IMG/VR virus record: IMGVR_UViG_3300036766_000416
Location: 62,001 to 126,000 of that record
Reading direction: 5' to 3' (one strand)
DNA length: 64,000 nucleotides
From: a virus
Shown: positions 44,833-53,873 of the stretch, one piece after another
Layout: each line of letters opens with the position of its first letter
Position numbering within the stretch: the stretch's first letter is position 1
The notes under the pieces: generated by a model
What the model was told of the DNA's origin: nothing
Databases searched by the model: none
Seen by the model: only the letters and a program-made list of their open reading frames with translations
Program-made: the position numbers and the translations under genes

Positions 44833-45366
44833 ATGTCGCTACCCAGCATACCCCACACCCCGGCCAACCCGAACCTGATGCACCCCAACAAGTTCGTGGT
44901 GACCTTTGTGTCGCTACCGAACGTCGAATACTGGGTACAGTCAGCGAACCTTCCGGGTCTCTCACTGGGGGAAGCACCTCGACAGACCCCGTTCATTGAC
45001 CTTTATTCACCCGGTGACAAGTTGATCATCAACCCCTTTTCGTTTACCTTCCTGGTTGACGAGGACCTCTTTGGTTGGAAAGAAATCTATACCTGGATGC
45101 GCGGCATGACATTCCCCAAAGACTTTACCGAGTACCGTGACCTCAACAAACGACCAGGTACCTTTGGGGCCGTGATGCCACAATTCTCTGATGCCACATT
45201 GACGATCCTGGACTCCAAGCAGAACCCACAGATTCGTGTCAAATATTTTAATTGCTTTCCCATCACCCTTACCGACCTGCTGTTCTCAGCGACCTCAACA
45301 CCCGATGACCCCGTGACGGCTGATTGTACCGTACGTTTCGATTTGTACGAAATTGAGAATTGTTGA
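44833..45366 (+). CDS. Tail-tube-fold protein
   Basis: 177 residues. HPNKFVVTFVSLPNVEYWVQSANLPGLSLGEA, TFLVDEDLFGWKEIYTWMRGMTFP and the end SDATLTILDSKQNPQIRVKYFNCFPITLTDLLFS (in pieces) share the pattern of tube-type proteins such as gp19: a first strand pair, a W-helix, then a strand-rich end. In cyanophage-like genomes the slot between gp23 and uvsY holds a tail completion gene (gp3), which this could be. The fold call is fairly firm; which tail ring it makes is not settled. Confidence 0.7.
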   Translation: MSLPSIPHTPANPNLMHPNKFVVTFVSLPNVEYWVQSANLPGLSLGEAPRQTPFIDLYSPGDKLIINPFSFTFLVDEDLFGWKEIYTWMRGMTFPKDFTEYRDLNKRPGTFGAVMPQFSDATLTILDSKQNPQIRVKYFNCFPITLTDLLFSATSTPDDPVTADCTVRFDLYEIENC

Positions 45367-45992
45367 TGTATATTATTTACCAAATGATCAATACAATCAA
45401 CTCAAAAGACTACATAGGGTTTACCACCACGTCTGTTGAAGAACGATGGAGTCAACACAAATCATCGGCAAAACACGGCGCCAGAAACCACTTTCATGAT
45501 GCAATTAAGAAACATGGGCCCGATGTATGGATGCACAGAATCTTATGTTGGGGCGAAGACCACGATTCTGGCCTAAGGATTGCTGAACCTTTGATGATAG
45601 AAATTTTCAAACCTAAATATAACGAAACTAAAGGTGGTGAGGGGGTGCTTGGCTACAAACCATCTCCAGAAGCCAACGCCGAGCGTTCCGCTCGCATGAC
45701 GGGAATAACTAAGGGTCCCTATTCACCAGAACACTGCCAGCGTATTTCCGAGTCATTACGGGGTAACAAGAATTGTCAGGGCAAGAAGAATGCCATGGGG
45801 CACCGCTGGTCTATTGGGCAAAAAGCAAAAAAGTCTCACAAATGGGAAATCATATCTCCCACTGGAGAAATATCACAAATTGTCAATCTAAGAGAATTCT
45901 GCCGCAATAACGGTTTGAACAACGGTCACATGGTCCAAGTGGCCAAAGGTCGTGTAACTCACCATAAACAATGGACTTGCCGAAAAATTTAG
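45366..45992 (+). CDS. GIY-YIG homing endonuclease with distinct C-terminal module
   Basis: 208 residues from ATG 45366, which overlaps the previous stop by one base. Nuclease motifs: YIIYQMINTINSKDYIGFT, EERWSQHKSS, HDAIKKHG, IAEPLMIEIF and YNETKGGEG. A NUMOD3-like basic stretch follows. The end (HKWEIISPTGEISQIVNLREFC, ..., HHKQWTC) is a different DNA-binding module from the finger of the 27064 enzyme; the minus-strand enzyme at 60850 ends the same way. The uvsY promoter begins on the base after its stop. Confidence 0.88.
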   Translation: MYIIYQMINTINSKDYIGFTTTSVEERWSQHKSSAKHGARNHFHDAIKKHGPDVWMHRILCWGEDHDSGLRIAEPLMIEIFKPKYNETKGGEGVLGYKPSPEANAERSARMTGITKGPYSPEHCQRISESLRGNKNCQGKKNAMGHRWSIGQKAKKSHKWEIISPTGEISQIVNLREFCRNNGLNNGHMVQVAKGRVTHHKQWTCRKI

Positions 45993-46021
45993 TTGACAAC
46001 CCTCTGATACTCTGTTATAAT
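45993..46021 (+). promoter_or_regulatory. Sigma70 promoter of the uvsY-uvsW operon
   Basis: TTGACA (45993-45998), a 17-base spacer and TATAAT (46016-46021), a perfect host consensus. The uvsY ATG (46029) follows the -10 box by only seven bases, with no ribosome site. Expected to be active from the start of infection. Confidence 0.9.
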
Positions 46022-46028
46022 ACTCGTC

Positions 46029-46493
46029 ATGATCCTCGACACTTCTCACCCATCAACTGCCCAGGTCGACGCACTCTTGACTGAGTGGCAAAAAGACTCG
46101 GCCCTTAATCGCCTGGAGCCATCTGCGGAACTCCAAAAAATAGGTTCTCTACACTCCAAATATCTATTGATCCTTAGTGCCCACAGACGAACCTTCCAAG
46201 AGGGAGAACGAAGGGTGTTCAAACTTAGGCGACTCAAATATGAATATTACTCAGGACGACTCGATAAAGACACCTTGGACAAATATGGGTGGCCACCATT
46301 CCCATATACACTCAAGGGTGACCTCAACACTTATCTCGATTCCGACAAAGATTTACTAAACGCAAAAATAGTTCAAAACATCCACGAAGAAATCGTGGAC
46401 ATTTGTGAGAGAATTCTCAAGGAACTAGGGTCAAGAACATTCGCTCTCCGCGACATCATAAAATGGGAAATGTTTATACAGGGTACCCACTGA
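46029..46493 (+). CDS. uvsY: Recombination mediator UvsY
   Basis: 154 residues. The stretch LRRLKYEYYSGRLDKDTLDKYG, then YLDSDKDLLNAK, and the end LKELGSRTFALRDIIKWEMFIQG match T4 UvsY (137 residues: DYYSGR, SADKDVL and SRGFAIKHI at the same places). Known role: loads the UvsX recombinase on ssDNA coated with gp32. ATG 46029 gives an N-terminus only about eight residues longer than T4 UvsY, and no later Met is usable, so the leaderless start is well supported. The stop overlaps the uvsW ATG. Confidence 0.92.
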   Translation: MILDTSHPSTAQVDALLTEWQKDSALNRLEPSAELQKIGSLHSKYLLILSAHRRTFQEGERRVFKLRRLKYEYYSGRLDKDTLDKYGWPPFPYTLKGDLNTYLDSDKDLLNAKIVQNIHEEIVDICERILKELGSRTFALRDIIKWEMFIQGTH

Positions 46494-47971
46494 TGGAACA
46501 GATCACCCTTACCAAATTCAACGAGGCCTTTGTCAAGTTTGACTGTGAACGAGGTGTGGGGCAGGAAATTTGGGACTTCTTTTCATTCTATGTACCTGGG
46601 TTTCAATACATGCCCGCGTTCAAGAAGAAATTTTGGGACGGCAAGATGCACCTGGCAAACCTCCAGACACACACAATCCCAGGTGGTCTGGTAGGATACC
46701 TCAAGACATTCGCCGAGGAACGACAGTATCGCCTGGTCATTGACGAATCCATCTTACTGACCACAAGCTTTTCGTTAGCGGAGGCACAAGCATTCGCGGA
46801 TTCTTTGAGACTACCTCATGTGCCCAGAGATTATCAGATCGAAGCCTTTGCGAAGAGTATTCGAAATCGTCGGTTACTCGTGGTCAGTCCAACGGCATCG
46901 GGCAAATCGTTGATCATCTATCTAATCGTTCGGCACCTCCACCTCACACACCTCAAAGGTTTGGTGATTGTCCCGACGACCTCACTGGTCGAACAACTGT
47001 TTGGTGACTTCAAGGCCTATGGGTGGGACTCTGACAGGTATGTGCATCGCATTTATTCGGGAAAAGAGAAACACACGAATCATTTTTTGACGATTTCAAC
47101 ATGGCAATCACTACACCGACAAGGACCCGAGTACCTCAAGCAATTTAATTTTGTGGTCGGTGACGAAGCGCACCAGTTCAAAGCGAAATCTTTGACAGAC
47201 ATCATGGGGAACCTCACGAATGCTGACGTCCGAATCGGCACCACAGGTACACTGGATGGCGCCAAGGTCCATAAGCTGGTCCTCGAAGGTCACTTTGGTC
47301 CAGTATTTCAAACAGTAACCACCAAAGAACTGATGACCTCTGGACACCTCGCAAACCTCACGATCAAGTGTCTGGTACTCAAGTACCCCAAAGAGGTCTG
47401 CGCTCAACTACGAAAGTCCACGTACCCCGAAGAGTATGAGGCCGTTGTCCAGCACCTAGCGCGAGCAAAGTTTGTTCGAAACCTTGCGTTATCATTGAAA
47501 GGAAACACCCTGATTCTCTTTCAACTCGTCAAGAAACATGGGCGTCCCCTCTATGAGGACATTGCAAGTCACATAGTAGACGGTCGCTCGGCGTTTTTTG
47601 TTCATGGTGGTGTGGAAACCGAGGACCGTGAATCAATTCGTAAGATCACTGAGGAGGGTGAGAACGTCATTGTGGTCGCTTCCTATGGGACCTTTAGCAC
47701 GGGTATCAACATCAAGAATCTCCATAACGTGATCTTTGCTGCGCCGTCCAAGTCCAAGATTCGGAACCTTCAATCTATTGGTCGAGGTCTTCGCACAACA
47801 GACAGCAAGACTCAAGCGACGTTGTTTGACATTGTGGACGACCTTCGCATCGGGAAACACCAGAACTTCTTGCTCAAACATTTTATAATACGCACACAGA
47901 TTTACCATGATGAGAAATTCTCATTTCAACAATACCTGATCGACCTGAAGGGACCTGATGCCACACGATAA
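46493..47971 (+). CDS. uvsW: Helicase UvsW
   Basis: 492 residues from ATG 46493, which overlaps the uvsY TGA; an ATG at 46463 is an alternative. Superfamily 2 motifs: PRDYQIEAF (Q-like), SPTASGKS Walker A (about 132-139), GDEAH, GTTGTL, and QSIGRGLR (motif VI). The first 90 residues (FVKFDCERGVGQEIWDFFSF, KKKFWDGKMHL) match the small N-terminal domain of T4 UvsW. Known role: unwinds R-loops and branch-migrates recombination intermediates, switching replication from origins to recombination. Confidence 0.94.
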   Translation: MEQITLTKFNEAFVKFDCERGVGQEIWDFFSFYVPGFQYMPAFKKKFWDGKMHLANLQTHTIPGGLVGYLKTFAEERQYRLVIDESILLTTSFSLAEAQAFADSLRLPHVPRDYQIEAFAKSIRNRRLLVVSPTASGKSLIIYLIVRHLHLTHLKGLVIVPTTSLVEQLFGDFKAYGWDSDRYVHRIYSGKEKHTNHFLTISTWQSLHRQGPEYLKQFNFVVGDEAHQFKAKSLTDIMGNLTNADVRIGTTGTLDGAKVHKLVLEGHFGPVFQTVTTKELMTSGHLANLTIKCLVLKYPKEVCAQLRKSTYPEEYEAVVQHLARAKFVRNLALSLKGNTLILFQLVKKHGRPLYEDIASHIVDGRSAFFVHGGVETEDRESIRKITEEGENVIVVASYGTFSTGINIKNLHNVIFAAPSKSKIRNLQSIGRGLRTTDSKTQATLFDIVDDLRIGKHQNFLLKHFIIRTQIYHDEKFSFQQYLIDLKGPDATR

Positions 47972-48419
47972 CATTCGTATGTTTTTGCTGACCAACAACG
48001 ACCTGGTCATTGCTGACGTGTTCGACACCAGTACCGACACCGTAAACCTTAACATGCCGGCTGTGGTCCTCTCCAATCGCATACCACAAGGTGACCTAGG
48101 GTTTATCATTCTGCCCTGGCAGCCCTTTGAATTGCTGGACAGCACCATCATGGTCCTGTCACGAACCAAGAATGTTTTCTGTGACCTACTACCCAGTCCA
48201 GGATTGATAGAATACTACCGGTCCTGGAAGCACAATGAAGAGGATAAGCGCAACAAATTCTCAAAACGTCTTGCTGAACAACTCCAGCAGATCACCAAGC
48301 TCACCAACATGAGGCACCATGAGATGGTCGCGGGTGATAGCTACGAGGATTTTACGGCTGCTGTCAATGAGAAATTTGAACACGACACCGAGTGGGGCGA
48401 TCCGTCAGCTAACAACTAA
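47958..48419 (+). CDS. Conserved hypothetical protein, possible Sm-like fold
   Basis: 153 residues, overlapping uvsW by 14 bases. The first 90 residues (MFLLTNNDLVIADVFDTSTDTVNLNMPAVV, IILPWQPF, TIMVLSRTKNVF) look like a five-stranded barrel as in the small conserved proteins next to uvsW/gp55 in marine T4-like phages. The C-terminus is helical and charged. No enzymatic residues. Its place between uvsW and gp55 suggests a link to replication or late transcription, but the role is not known. Confidence 0.65.
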   Translation: MPHDNIRMFLLTNNDLVIADVFDTSTDTVNLNMPAVVLSNRIPQGDLGFIILPWQPFELLDSTIMVLSRTKNVFCDLLPSPGLIEYYRSWKHNEEDKRNKFSKRLAEQLQQITKLTNMRHHEMVAGDSYEDFTAAVNEKFEHDTEWGDPSANN

Positions 48420-48435
48420 TGACTGGAATCACATT

Positions 48436-48999
48436 ATGGCGACGAAAACAACTGAGTATGTCAATAATGCCACGCTTTTGCAGGAATTGGTGGCCCACAG
48501 AAAGGCTATACGGAAGGCCAAGAGGAATAAGCAAGAACCTCCGTTGCTCAATGACTACATTGGCACCTGCTTTCTCAAGATTGCGGACCACATGTCACGC
48601 AAACCCAGGTTTCTCTATTACAGTTTTCGCCAAGATATGATTTCAGAAGCCGTGGAATTGTGTGTGCGCTATGTGAATAATTTTGACCCAGCGAAGTCCA
48701 AGAACCCGTTTGCGTATTTTACCCAGATCACGTACCATGCGTTTTTCCATCGGATCAACAAAGAGCGCAAGCAACTCTACCTGAGGTACAAATCGACAGA
48801 ATTGTTGGGGTTACTCCAGGGCACCGCGCTCCACGATACCAAAGACCTTGGTATCGAACGTGCCAAGTCCTTCAAGGTCTATGAGAACATCAGCGATTTT
48901 ATTCAGACCTTTGAACAAAGTCGGAAGCAGAAAAAACGACGCAAAATTGTGAAGCCCACAACACGCGGTACCCTGAAGCATTTTATAGGAGATAAATAG
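48436..48999 (+). CDS. 55: Late sigma factor gp55
   Basis: 187 residues from ATG 48436; the open frame upstream lies in the preceding gene. YVNNATLLQELVAHRKA, FRQDMISEAVELCVRYVNNFDPAKSKNPFAYFTQITYHAFFHRINKERKQ (in pieces) follow T4 gp55 (185 residues) closely. Known role: binds host RNA polymerase core and reads the late octamer, with the sliding clamp as co-activator. It fits the six TATAAATA/CATAAATA octamers found before virion genes here. Confidence 0.95.
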   Translation: MATKTTEYVNNATLLQELVAHRKAIRKAKRNKQEPPLLNDYIGTCFLKIADHMSRKPRFLYYSFRQDMISEAVELCVRYVNNFDPAKSKNPFAYFTQITYHAFFHRINKERKQLYLRYKSTELLGLLQGTALHDTKDLGIERAKSFKVYENISDFIQTFEQSRKQKKRRKIVKPTTRGTLKHFIGDK

Positions 49000-49170
49000 G
49001 TGGCACTGAAACCAGAATTACAGAACCCAAAGCGGTCACAATTTGACCCCACTGAATCAGAGGCAAGACTGGCTTCCATTGAACAGACACTCGCAGATCA
49101 TGAACAACGTCTAGCAGTTGTCGAATCTTTTGTCTGGCGATTATTGAAACCTACACGGAGAACGGAATGA
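49000..49170 (+). CDS. Small hypothetical protein, GTG start
   Basis: 56 residues beginning directly after the gp55 stop, with AGGAG eight bases upstream of the GTG. Reads ALKPELQNPKRSQFDPTESE, then a heptad-like helix (ARLASIEQTLADHEQRLAVVESFVWRLL). Its TGA overlaps the gp47 ATG, so the three genes gp55, this one and gp47 are coupled. A short coiled coil with no known family; it fills the gap exactly and has a good ribosome site, hence probably real. Confidence 0.6.
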   Translation: MALKPELQNPKRSQFDPTESEARLASIEQTLADHEQRLAVVESFVWRLLKPTRRTE

Positions 49171-50243
49171 AAATCGCATTGATCAATGACAGCCACTTCG
49201 GTGCGCGGGGCGAGAACCCTCACATCAACGAATATTTTCACCGGTTTTATCAGAACATCCTATTCCCATACCTCAAGGAACACGACATCAAAACCTTGGT
49301 CCATCTGGGTGATGTGGTAGACCGTAGAAAATTTATCAATTTTCAAATTTGGAACTCTTGGCGCACACGGGTCTTTGATCGTTTGCGGCGTGAAGGCATC
49401 ACGGTCCACATGCTCACGGGCAACCATGACACCTATTTTCGCAACACGAACGATGTCAACGCACTGGATGAACTCCTGGGTGGCTACACCAACATCAAAA
49501 TTTATACCGAAGCTTGCGACGTGGTCTTCGATGGTCTCACAGTTACGATGGTGCCCTGGATCAACAGTGGGAACCTTGAACGGACCTTGGACTACCTCAA
49601 GCACACCACATCTCAGATCATCTTTGGACACCTGGAAATTTCAGGGTTTGAAATGGACCGTGGCAACGTCTGCCAGACTGGGTTGACCAGAGAGGTGTTT
49701 GACAAGTTTGATATGGTCCTTAGTGGACACTTCCATCACAAGTCCAGCGATGGTACCATTTATTACCTGGGCAACCAAGTGGAGATTACCTGGGCAGACT
49801 ATGGCGACAAGCGAGGGTTCCATGTGTTCGATACGGATACTCGTGACCTGACGTTCATCGAGAACCCCGATCACCTGTTCTATCGGCTGACCTACGATGA
49901 CAGTATCCAGAATTTTGAGTATTGGAAGCACCAAGACTTCAGTGCCTATGCGAACTCGTATGTCAAGATGGTGGTCACACGCAAGCAGAACCCCTATCTA
50001 TTCGATACGGTCATGGACCAACTCTACAAGGTCACCCCCATCGACGTCACCGTTGTTGAGGACTACACCGAACAGGTGATTGGCGAACAGCACGAACTTG
50101 ACCAAGCAGAAGACACAATCACCATCATTCAGAAATGTGTGGACACCATGAAACTCGAAAACCATGTGCAACCAGCGGCCCTCAAGCAATTGCTCCAAGA
50201 ACTGTACGTCGAGGCCCTGAACACAGAAACGGCAATCCAATGA
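49167..50243 (+). CDS. 47: Recombination nuclease subunit gp47 (Mre11/SbcD type)
   Basis: 358 residues, close to T4 gp47 (339). Calcineurin-like phosphoesterase motifs in order: INDSHFGAR (Asp-x-His), HLGDVVDRR, LTGNHD, FGHLE and LSGHFHH, the metal ligands of Mre11 nucleases. Known role: with gp46 it resects DNA ends to feed UvsX-driven strand exchange and degrades host DNA. Its TGA overlaps the gp46 ATG. Confidence 0.96.
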   Translation: MKIALINDSHFGARGENPHINEYFHRFYQNILFPYLKEHDIKTLVHLGDVVDRRKFINFQIWNSWRTRVFDRLRREGITVHMLTGNHDTYFRNTNDVNALDELLGGYTNIKIYTEACDVVFDGLTVTMVPWINSGNLERTLDYLKHTTSQIIFGHLEISGFEMDRGNVCQTGLTREVFDKFDMVLSGHFHHKSSDGTIYYLGNQVEITWADYGDKRGFHVFDTDTRDLTFIENPDHLFYRLTYDDSIQNFEYWKHQDFSAYANSYVKMVVTRKQNPYLFDTVMDQLYKVTPIDVTVVEDYTEQVIGEQHELDQAEDTITIIQKCVDTMKLENHVQPAALKQLLQELYVEALNTETAIQ

Positions 50244-51952
50244 TTCGGTTTTTGTCTATTGAGTGGCGGAACATTCTCAGTACAGGGAACTACTACACCC
50301 ATATCGACCTCAACGCCTCTCAGAACACTCTCATTGTAGGTGAGAATGGGTCGGGGAAATCAACCATTTTAGATGCTCTGTGCTTTGCCCTTTACAACAA
50401 ACCCTTTCGGAACATCACCAAGCCGGCGTTGCTGAACTCCATCAACCAGAAGGAAGCTCTTGTCAAGGTAGAATTCACTACGGATAACCACACGTTCAAG
50501 ATTGTGCGGGGGATCAAGCCGAATGTGTTCGAAATTTTCAAGGACGGGGTGCTGCTGAACCAAGAGGCCGAAGCCAAGGATTACCAGGGGTACCTGGAAA
50601 AATTCATCCTCAAGCTGAATTACAAATCATTCACCCAGATCGTCATTCTGGGGTCCGCTTCGTTCACTCCCTTCATGCAGCTTTCTGCCTCAGACAGGCG
50701 AGCGATCATTGAGGACCTTCTGGACATTCAAATTTTCTCAGTGATGAACGGGTTGGTCAAAGAAAAGTTTTCGGGTATCTCATCACAGCGTAACGAAAAC
50801 AGACTCTTGATTGAGGGTGCCCACGAGAAGATTGCGATTCAGGAACGGTACCTCAATGAGATGCAGCAGGACCACGAGAAACTGATTCTTGAGTACCAGA
50901 AGGAACACCAGCAACACACCGAGGAAATCAATCGTCTGTCGGCCAACATCCTGGACTGCAAACATGCGATCAACACCCTATCCACCACGATTCTCGACAA
51001 ACCAAAGGTCGAAGCAGCCATCAAGAAAGTCACCCAGCTTGAGGCGCAAATCGAGAACGTATCGAGCAAGCACGTCAAGGCCGTTCAGTTCTTTGAAGCC
51101 CATGACAACTGCCCAACGTGTACCCAGGTGATCGATGCGACCTTCAAGACCGAGCACCTGGCACAACTGAACGACAAGATTGCCGAGTGTGCCAAGGGCC
51201 TCATGCAACTGGAAGAGAAGTTTCTGGTTCAACAAGCTCGGCTCACTGAGGTTCACGACACCGAAGCTCAGATCGACAAGAAGAAGCACGAGCTAGCCGT
51301 CGATACCACCACGGTGTCACAGATCAAGAAGTTCATTGGCAAACTCAACGAAAAAATCACGGGTTTACAAGGCACTCATCACTCCGTTGAACGCGAACAC
51401 GAACGCTTAGACACCCACCGTCAGGAACTTGGTCAGCTAGAGGAGACCAAGAAAACCTTGGTGGAGCAGTCGTCCTACTACGAGGTCGCTGGTAGTCTTC
51501 TCAAGGACACAGGTATTAAGACCAAAATTATTCGCCAGTACCTTCCGATCATCAACATGTTTGTCAACAAGCACCTGGCCCAGATGGACTTCTTTGTGAA
51601 CTTCAATCTGGATGACACGTTCAAAGAAACCATTAAGTCAAGACACCGAGATGAATTTACTTACCCATCTTTCTCGGAGGGTGAGAAACAACGTATCGAC
51701 ATGGCACTCATGTTGACATGGCGAGCAGTGGCCAAACTCAAAAACTCGGTGAACACAAACTTGTTGATACTGGATGAAATTTTCGATTCCTCAATGGATA
51801 CCACTGGGGCAGAGGAACTGATGAAGATACTACATGGTCTTGATACGGCCAACGTGTTTGTTATCTCACACCGCGGAGACATTCTTGGTGACAAATTTCA
51901 GCGAGTGATCAGGTTCCAGAAGAATCAAAACTTTAGCCATATTGTCAACTAA
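50240..51952 (+). CDS. 46: Recombination ATPase subunit gp46 (Rad50/SbcC type)
   Basis: 570 residues from ATG 50240. Walker A GENGSGKS (34-41), two long coiled-coil arms on either side of a zinc hook Cys-Pro-Thr-Cys (291-294), then FSEGEKQRIDMALMLTW (ABC signature) and LLILDEIFDSSMD (Walker B). Length matches T4 gp46 (560). Known role: ATP-driven partner of gp47 in end processing. Confidence 0.96.
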   Translation: MIRFLSIEWRNILSTGNYYTHIDLNASQNTLIVGENGSGKSTILDALCFALYNKPFRNITKPALLNSINQKEALVKVEFTTDNHTFKIVRGIKPNVFEIFKDGVLLNQEAEAKDYQGYLEKFILKLNYKSFTQIVILGSASFTPFMQLSASDRRAIIEDLLDIQIFSVMNGLVKEKFSGISSQRNENRLLIEGAHEKIAIQERYLNEMQQDHEKLILEYQKEHQQHTEEINRLSANILDCKHAINTLSTTILDKPKVEAAIKKVTQLEAQIENVSSKHVKAVQFFEAHDNCPTCTQVIDATFKTEHLAQLNDKIAECAKGLMQLEEKFLVQQARLTEVHDTEAQIDKKKHELAVDTTTVSQIKKFIGKLNEKITGLQGTHHSVEREHERLDTHRQELGQLEETKKTLVEQSSYYEVAGSLLKDTGIKTKIIRQYLPIINMFVNKHLAQMDFFVNFNLDDTFKETIKSRHRDEFTYPSFSEGEKQRIDMALMLTWRAVAKLKNSVNTNLLILDEIFDSSMDTTGAEELMKILHGLDTANVFVISHRGDILGDKFQRVIRFQKNQNFSHIVN

Positions 51953-51963
51953 CGAGGTACCCC

Positions 51964-52623
51964 ATGAAAGAGTTTACCTACAATACATCGACACCCCCAA
52001 CCATCGTGCAGAAGAAGTATGACCCGCTACCTCTTTACAATGATAAGAATCCGATGCTCGCACAACGACAGGAGGCCATGGACCTCAATCCACTGCCTGT
52101 GGACCTCATCGAGACCTGTAACCGATTGCTGGCGACCATGAATCAGTATGGTGGCGTAGGTCTCGCTGCTCCTCAATGTGGGATACCCTTGAGGCTCTTT
52201 GTCATGACTGGTGGAATGGTGTGCATCAACCCTCGGATTCTCACAGCTTCTATTGAGACCCTACGCGAGAAAGAGGGGTGCCTCTCGTTTCCTGGACTCT
52301 ACCTACCTATTACACGGTCCAGGACCATTGAGGTCGAATACTTCAACGAGTTTGGTGTGCAGAAGCACGAGACATTTTCTGGTGCCACGGCGAAAGTCTT
52401 TCAACATGAGACCGATCACCTCAATGGCATTGTCTTTACGTCTCTGGTGGGAAACCTGACACTCCAGATGGCCAAGAAGAAAAAACAAAAGCTCTTCAAG
52501 CGCATGGAGCGCATTGTGGAGGTCAAGGAAATGCAGCGCAAGATGGCTGATCTGGTCAGCAAGAGCGCGATGGCCAAGGTGGCACCTCGTGCAGTTCAGG
52601 TTCAGTCAAACAGAGTGACATAG
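51964..52623 (+). CDS. def: Peptide deformylase
   Basis: 219 residues. The three active-site motifs are complete: GVGLAAPQ (64-71), EGCLSFP (104-110, metal ligand Cys106) and QHETDHLNG (147-155, ligands His148 and His152, catalytic Glu149). Known role: removes the formyl group from new proteins. Phage versions are usually very short; this one has about 40 extra residues before the first motif region and a basic helical tail of about 60, so it is closer to cellular size. It stands directly behind gp46. Confidence 0.95.
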   Translation: MKEFTYNTSTPPTIVQKKYDPLPLYNDKNPMLAQRQEAMDLNPLPVDLIETCNRLLATMNQYGGVGLAAPQCGIPLRLFVMTGGMVCINPRILTASIETLREKEGCLSFPGLYLPITRSRTIEVEYFNEFGVQKHETFSGATAKVFQHETDHLNGIVFTSLVGNLTLQMAKKKKQKLFKRMERIVEVKEMQRKMADLVSKSAMAKVAPRAVQVQSNRVT

Positions 52624-52629
52624 GGTGGC

Positions 52630-53787
52630 ATGATGAAAAGTTGGCAATGTGGTTTCGAAATTGATGAACTGAAAACCTTGGAGGCCTTCTACGAGCCATA
52701 CAATCGCTATGCCCTGTCACCGTTCGGAAAATTTAAGAAGAATGACATCGCCACCAAGCTGGACAACAAGGCCTTCAACCAGGTCAACGACCGAGACGGG
52801 CACGTCGAGGCAGCTTGGGTGCGTGAAAGGTCAAAGGTACCCAGCAAGATCACGATGCACGGCAAAACCATCATTGGTGAGAAACTCAAGGGTGACGTGA
52901 CCCTTTCAAGACTCTGTGGTGACCCAGAGACCTTAGAGACCTCACTGATGCATGAGGGGTACACGATGGACAACTGCTGGCTCCTGTCCTACGGTGGGGA
53001 CACCGCGATCTGCCGGCTCGCTGAACGCCTGGGGTTCAAGAAAATTGGCTACAAGGTCACCTCGTTTGCAGAGATCATGGCGGTCTATTTTCGGGACAGT
53101 GACCTCAGTTTGGCACCCAGGAACCACCCAGTGGTGAACAAGGCTGACTTGGTGGGTATGGCAAAGATTGCGAGCATAGGGTCCACGTTGCCCTTGTTGA
53201 TTCTGCAGAAAATCCAACTCAAAGGTCTCCAATACACCAATCACTACAGCAACTACAACACCAAGAATGCCTGGTCTGCATTGGCCCTTCGAGGTTACTC
53301 AGCGGACGCCGCGTTCATCACGAAGCCCGCTGAGATGAATGACAAGTGGCATGAGGCCCACACACACGAACACTTCGAACTTCAAGATACCCCACTCTAC
53401 GCACAGTTCCCCGAAGTCAGAAAACTACTTACGTTTTTAGACGGGGAGTGCCACCGAGTCAGATTTATGCGTCTCGCCCCTGGTGGGGGAGAACTTACTC
53501 GTCATACAGACCAGGTAGACCCCGACGCTGGCAACTCACTAGGCGCGCTGGCTCGCTTGCACTTCCCTCTCAAAACCAACAAGGACGTCCTATTCAGCAC
53601 ATGGAATGGTGACGACCAAGAGGAACGCTATCACTTTGGATTCGGTGAGTGTTGGGTCATTGATACTCGGAAACCTCATATGGCTGTCAATGGGGGCACA
53701 GAGGAACGGATACACCTCGTGGTTGACGTGATTGTGACACCTAAAATCGAACGCATGATCACCGAAGGACTCTCTATTCGAGCCTAA
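52630..53787 (+). CDS. Putative GNAT/aspartyl-hydroxylase fusion
   Basis: 385 residues. C-terminal part (about 255-370) has the pattern of the aspartyl/asparaginyl beta-hydroxylase family, Fe(II)/2-oxoglutarate enzymes: RLAPGGGELTRHTDQVDP with His292 and Asp294, GFGECWVIDTRKPHMAVN with His350, and Arg360 for 2-oxoglutarate. All expected ligands are there. The N-terminal 160 residues (WLLSYGGDTAICRLAERLGFKKIGY, then a strand) resemble the end of an N-acetyltransferase fold, less certainly. Substrate unknown; protein or small molecule both possible. Lies after def and before the modification island. Confidence 0.7.
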   Translation: MMKSWQCGFEIDELKTLEAFYEPYNRYALSPFGKFKKNDIATKLDNKAFNQVNDRDGHVEAAWVRERSKVPSKITMHGKTIIGEKLKGDVTLSRLCGDPETLETSLMHEGYTMDNCWLLSYGGDTAICRLAERLGFKKIGYKVTSFAEIMAVYFRDSDLSLAPRNHPVVNKADLVGMAKIASIGSTLPLLILQKIQLKGLQYTNHYSNYNTKNAWSALALRGYSADAAFITKPAEMNDKWHEAHTHEHFELQDTPLYAQFPEVRKLLTFLDGECHRVRFMRLAPGGGELTRHTDQVDPDAGNSLGALARLHFPLKTNKDVLFSTWNGDDQEERYHFGFGECWVIDTRKPHMAVNGGTEERIHLVVDVIVTPKIERMITEGLSIRA

Positions 53788-53805
53788 TCAACCACTTAGC
53801 ACCCC

Positions 53806-53834
53806 TTGACACCTGGACCTGGTTGTGATACCCT
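53806..53834 (+). promoter_or_regulatory. Promoter of the modification island
   Basis: TTGACA (53806-53811), 17 bases, TACCCT (53829-53834) with an extended TGA before it. The same TGATACxCTTAGT element recurs at 61577-61589. The large gene starts at 53874 with AGGAG upstream, so this promoter leaves a normal leader of about 33 bases. Confidence 0.65.
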
Positions 53835-53873
53835 TAGTATGACAGTTGAAGAAACACCAGGAGCCTTTATATT

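Noticed and set aside
48991-48998. GATAAATA as a seventh late promoter
   Set aside because: It overlaps the gp55 stop codon inside a coupled early operon, the first base fits neither observed form, and the next start is too close.
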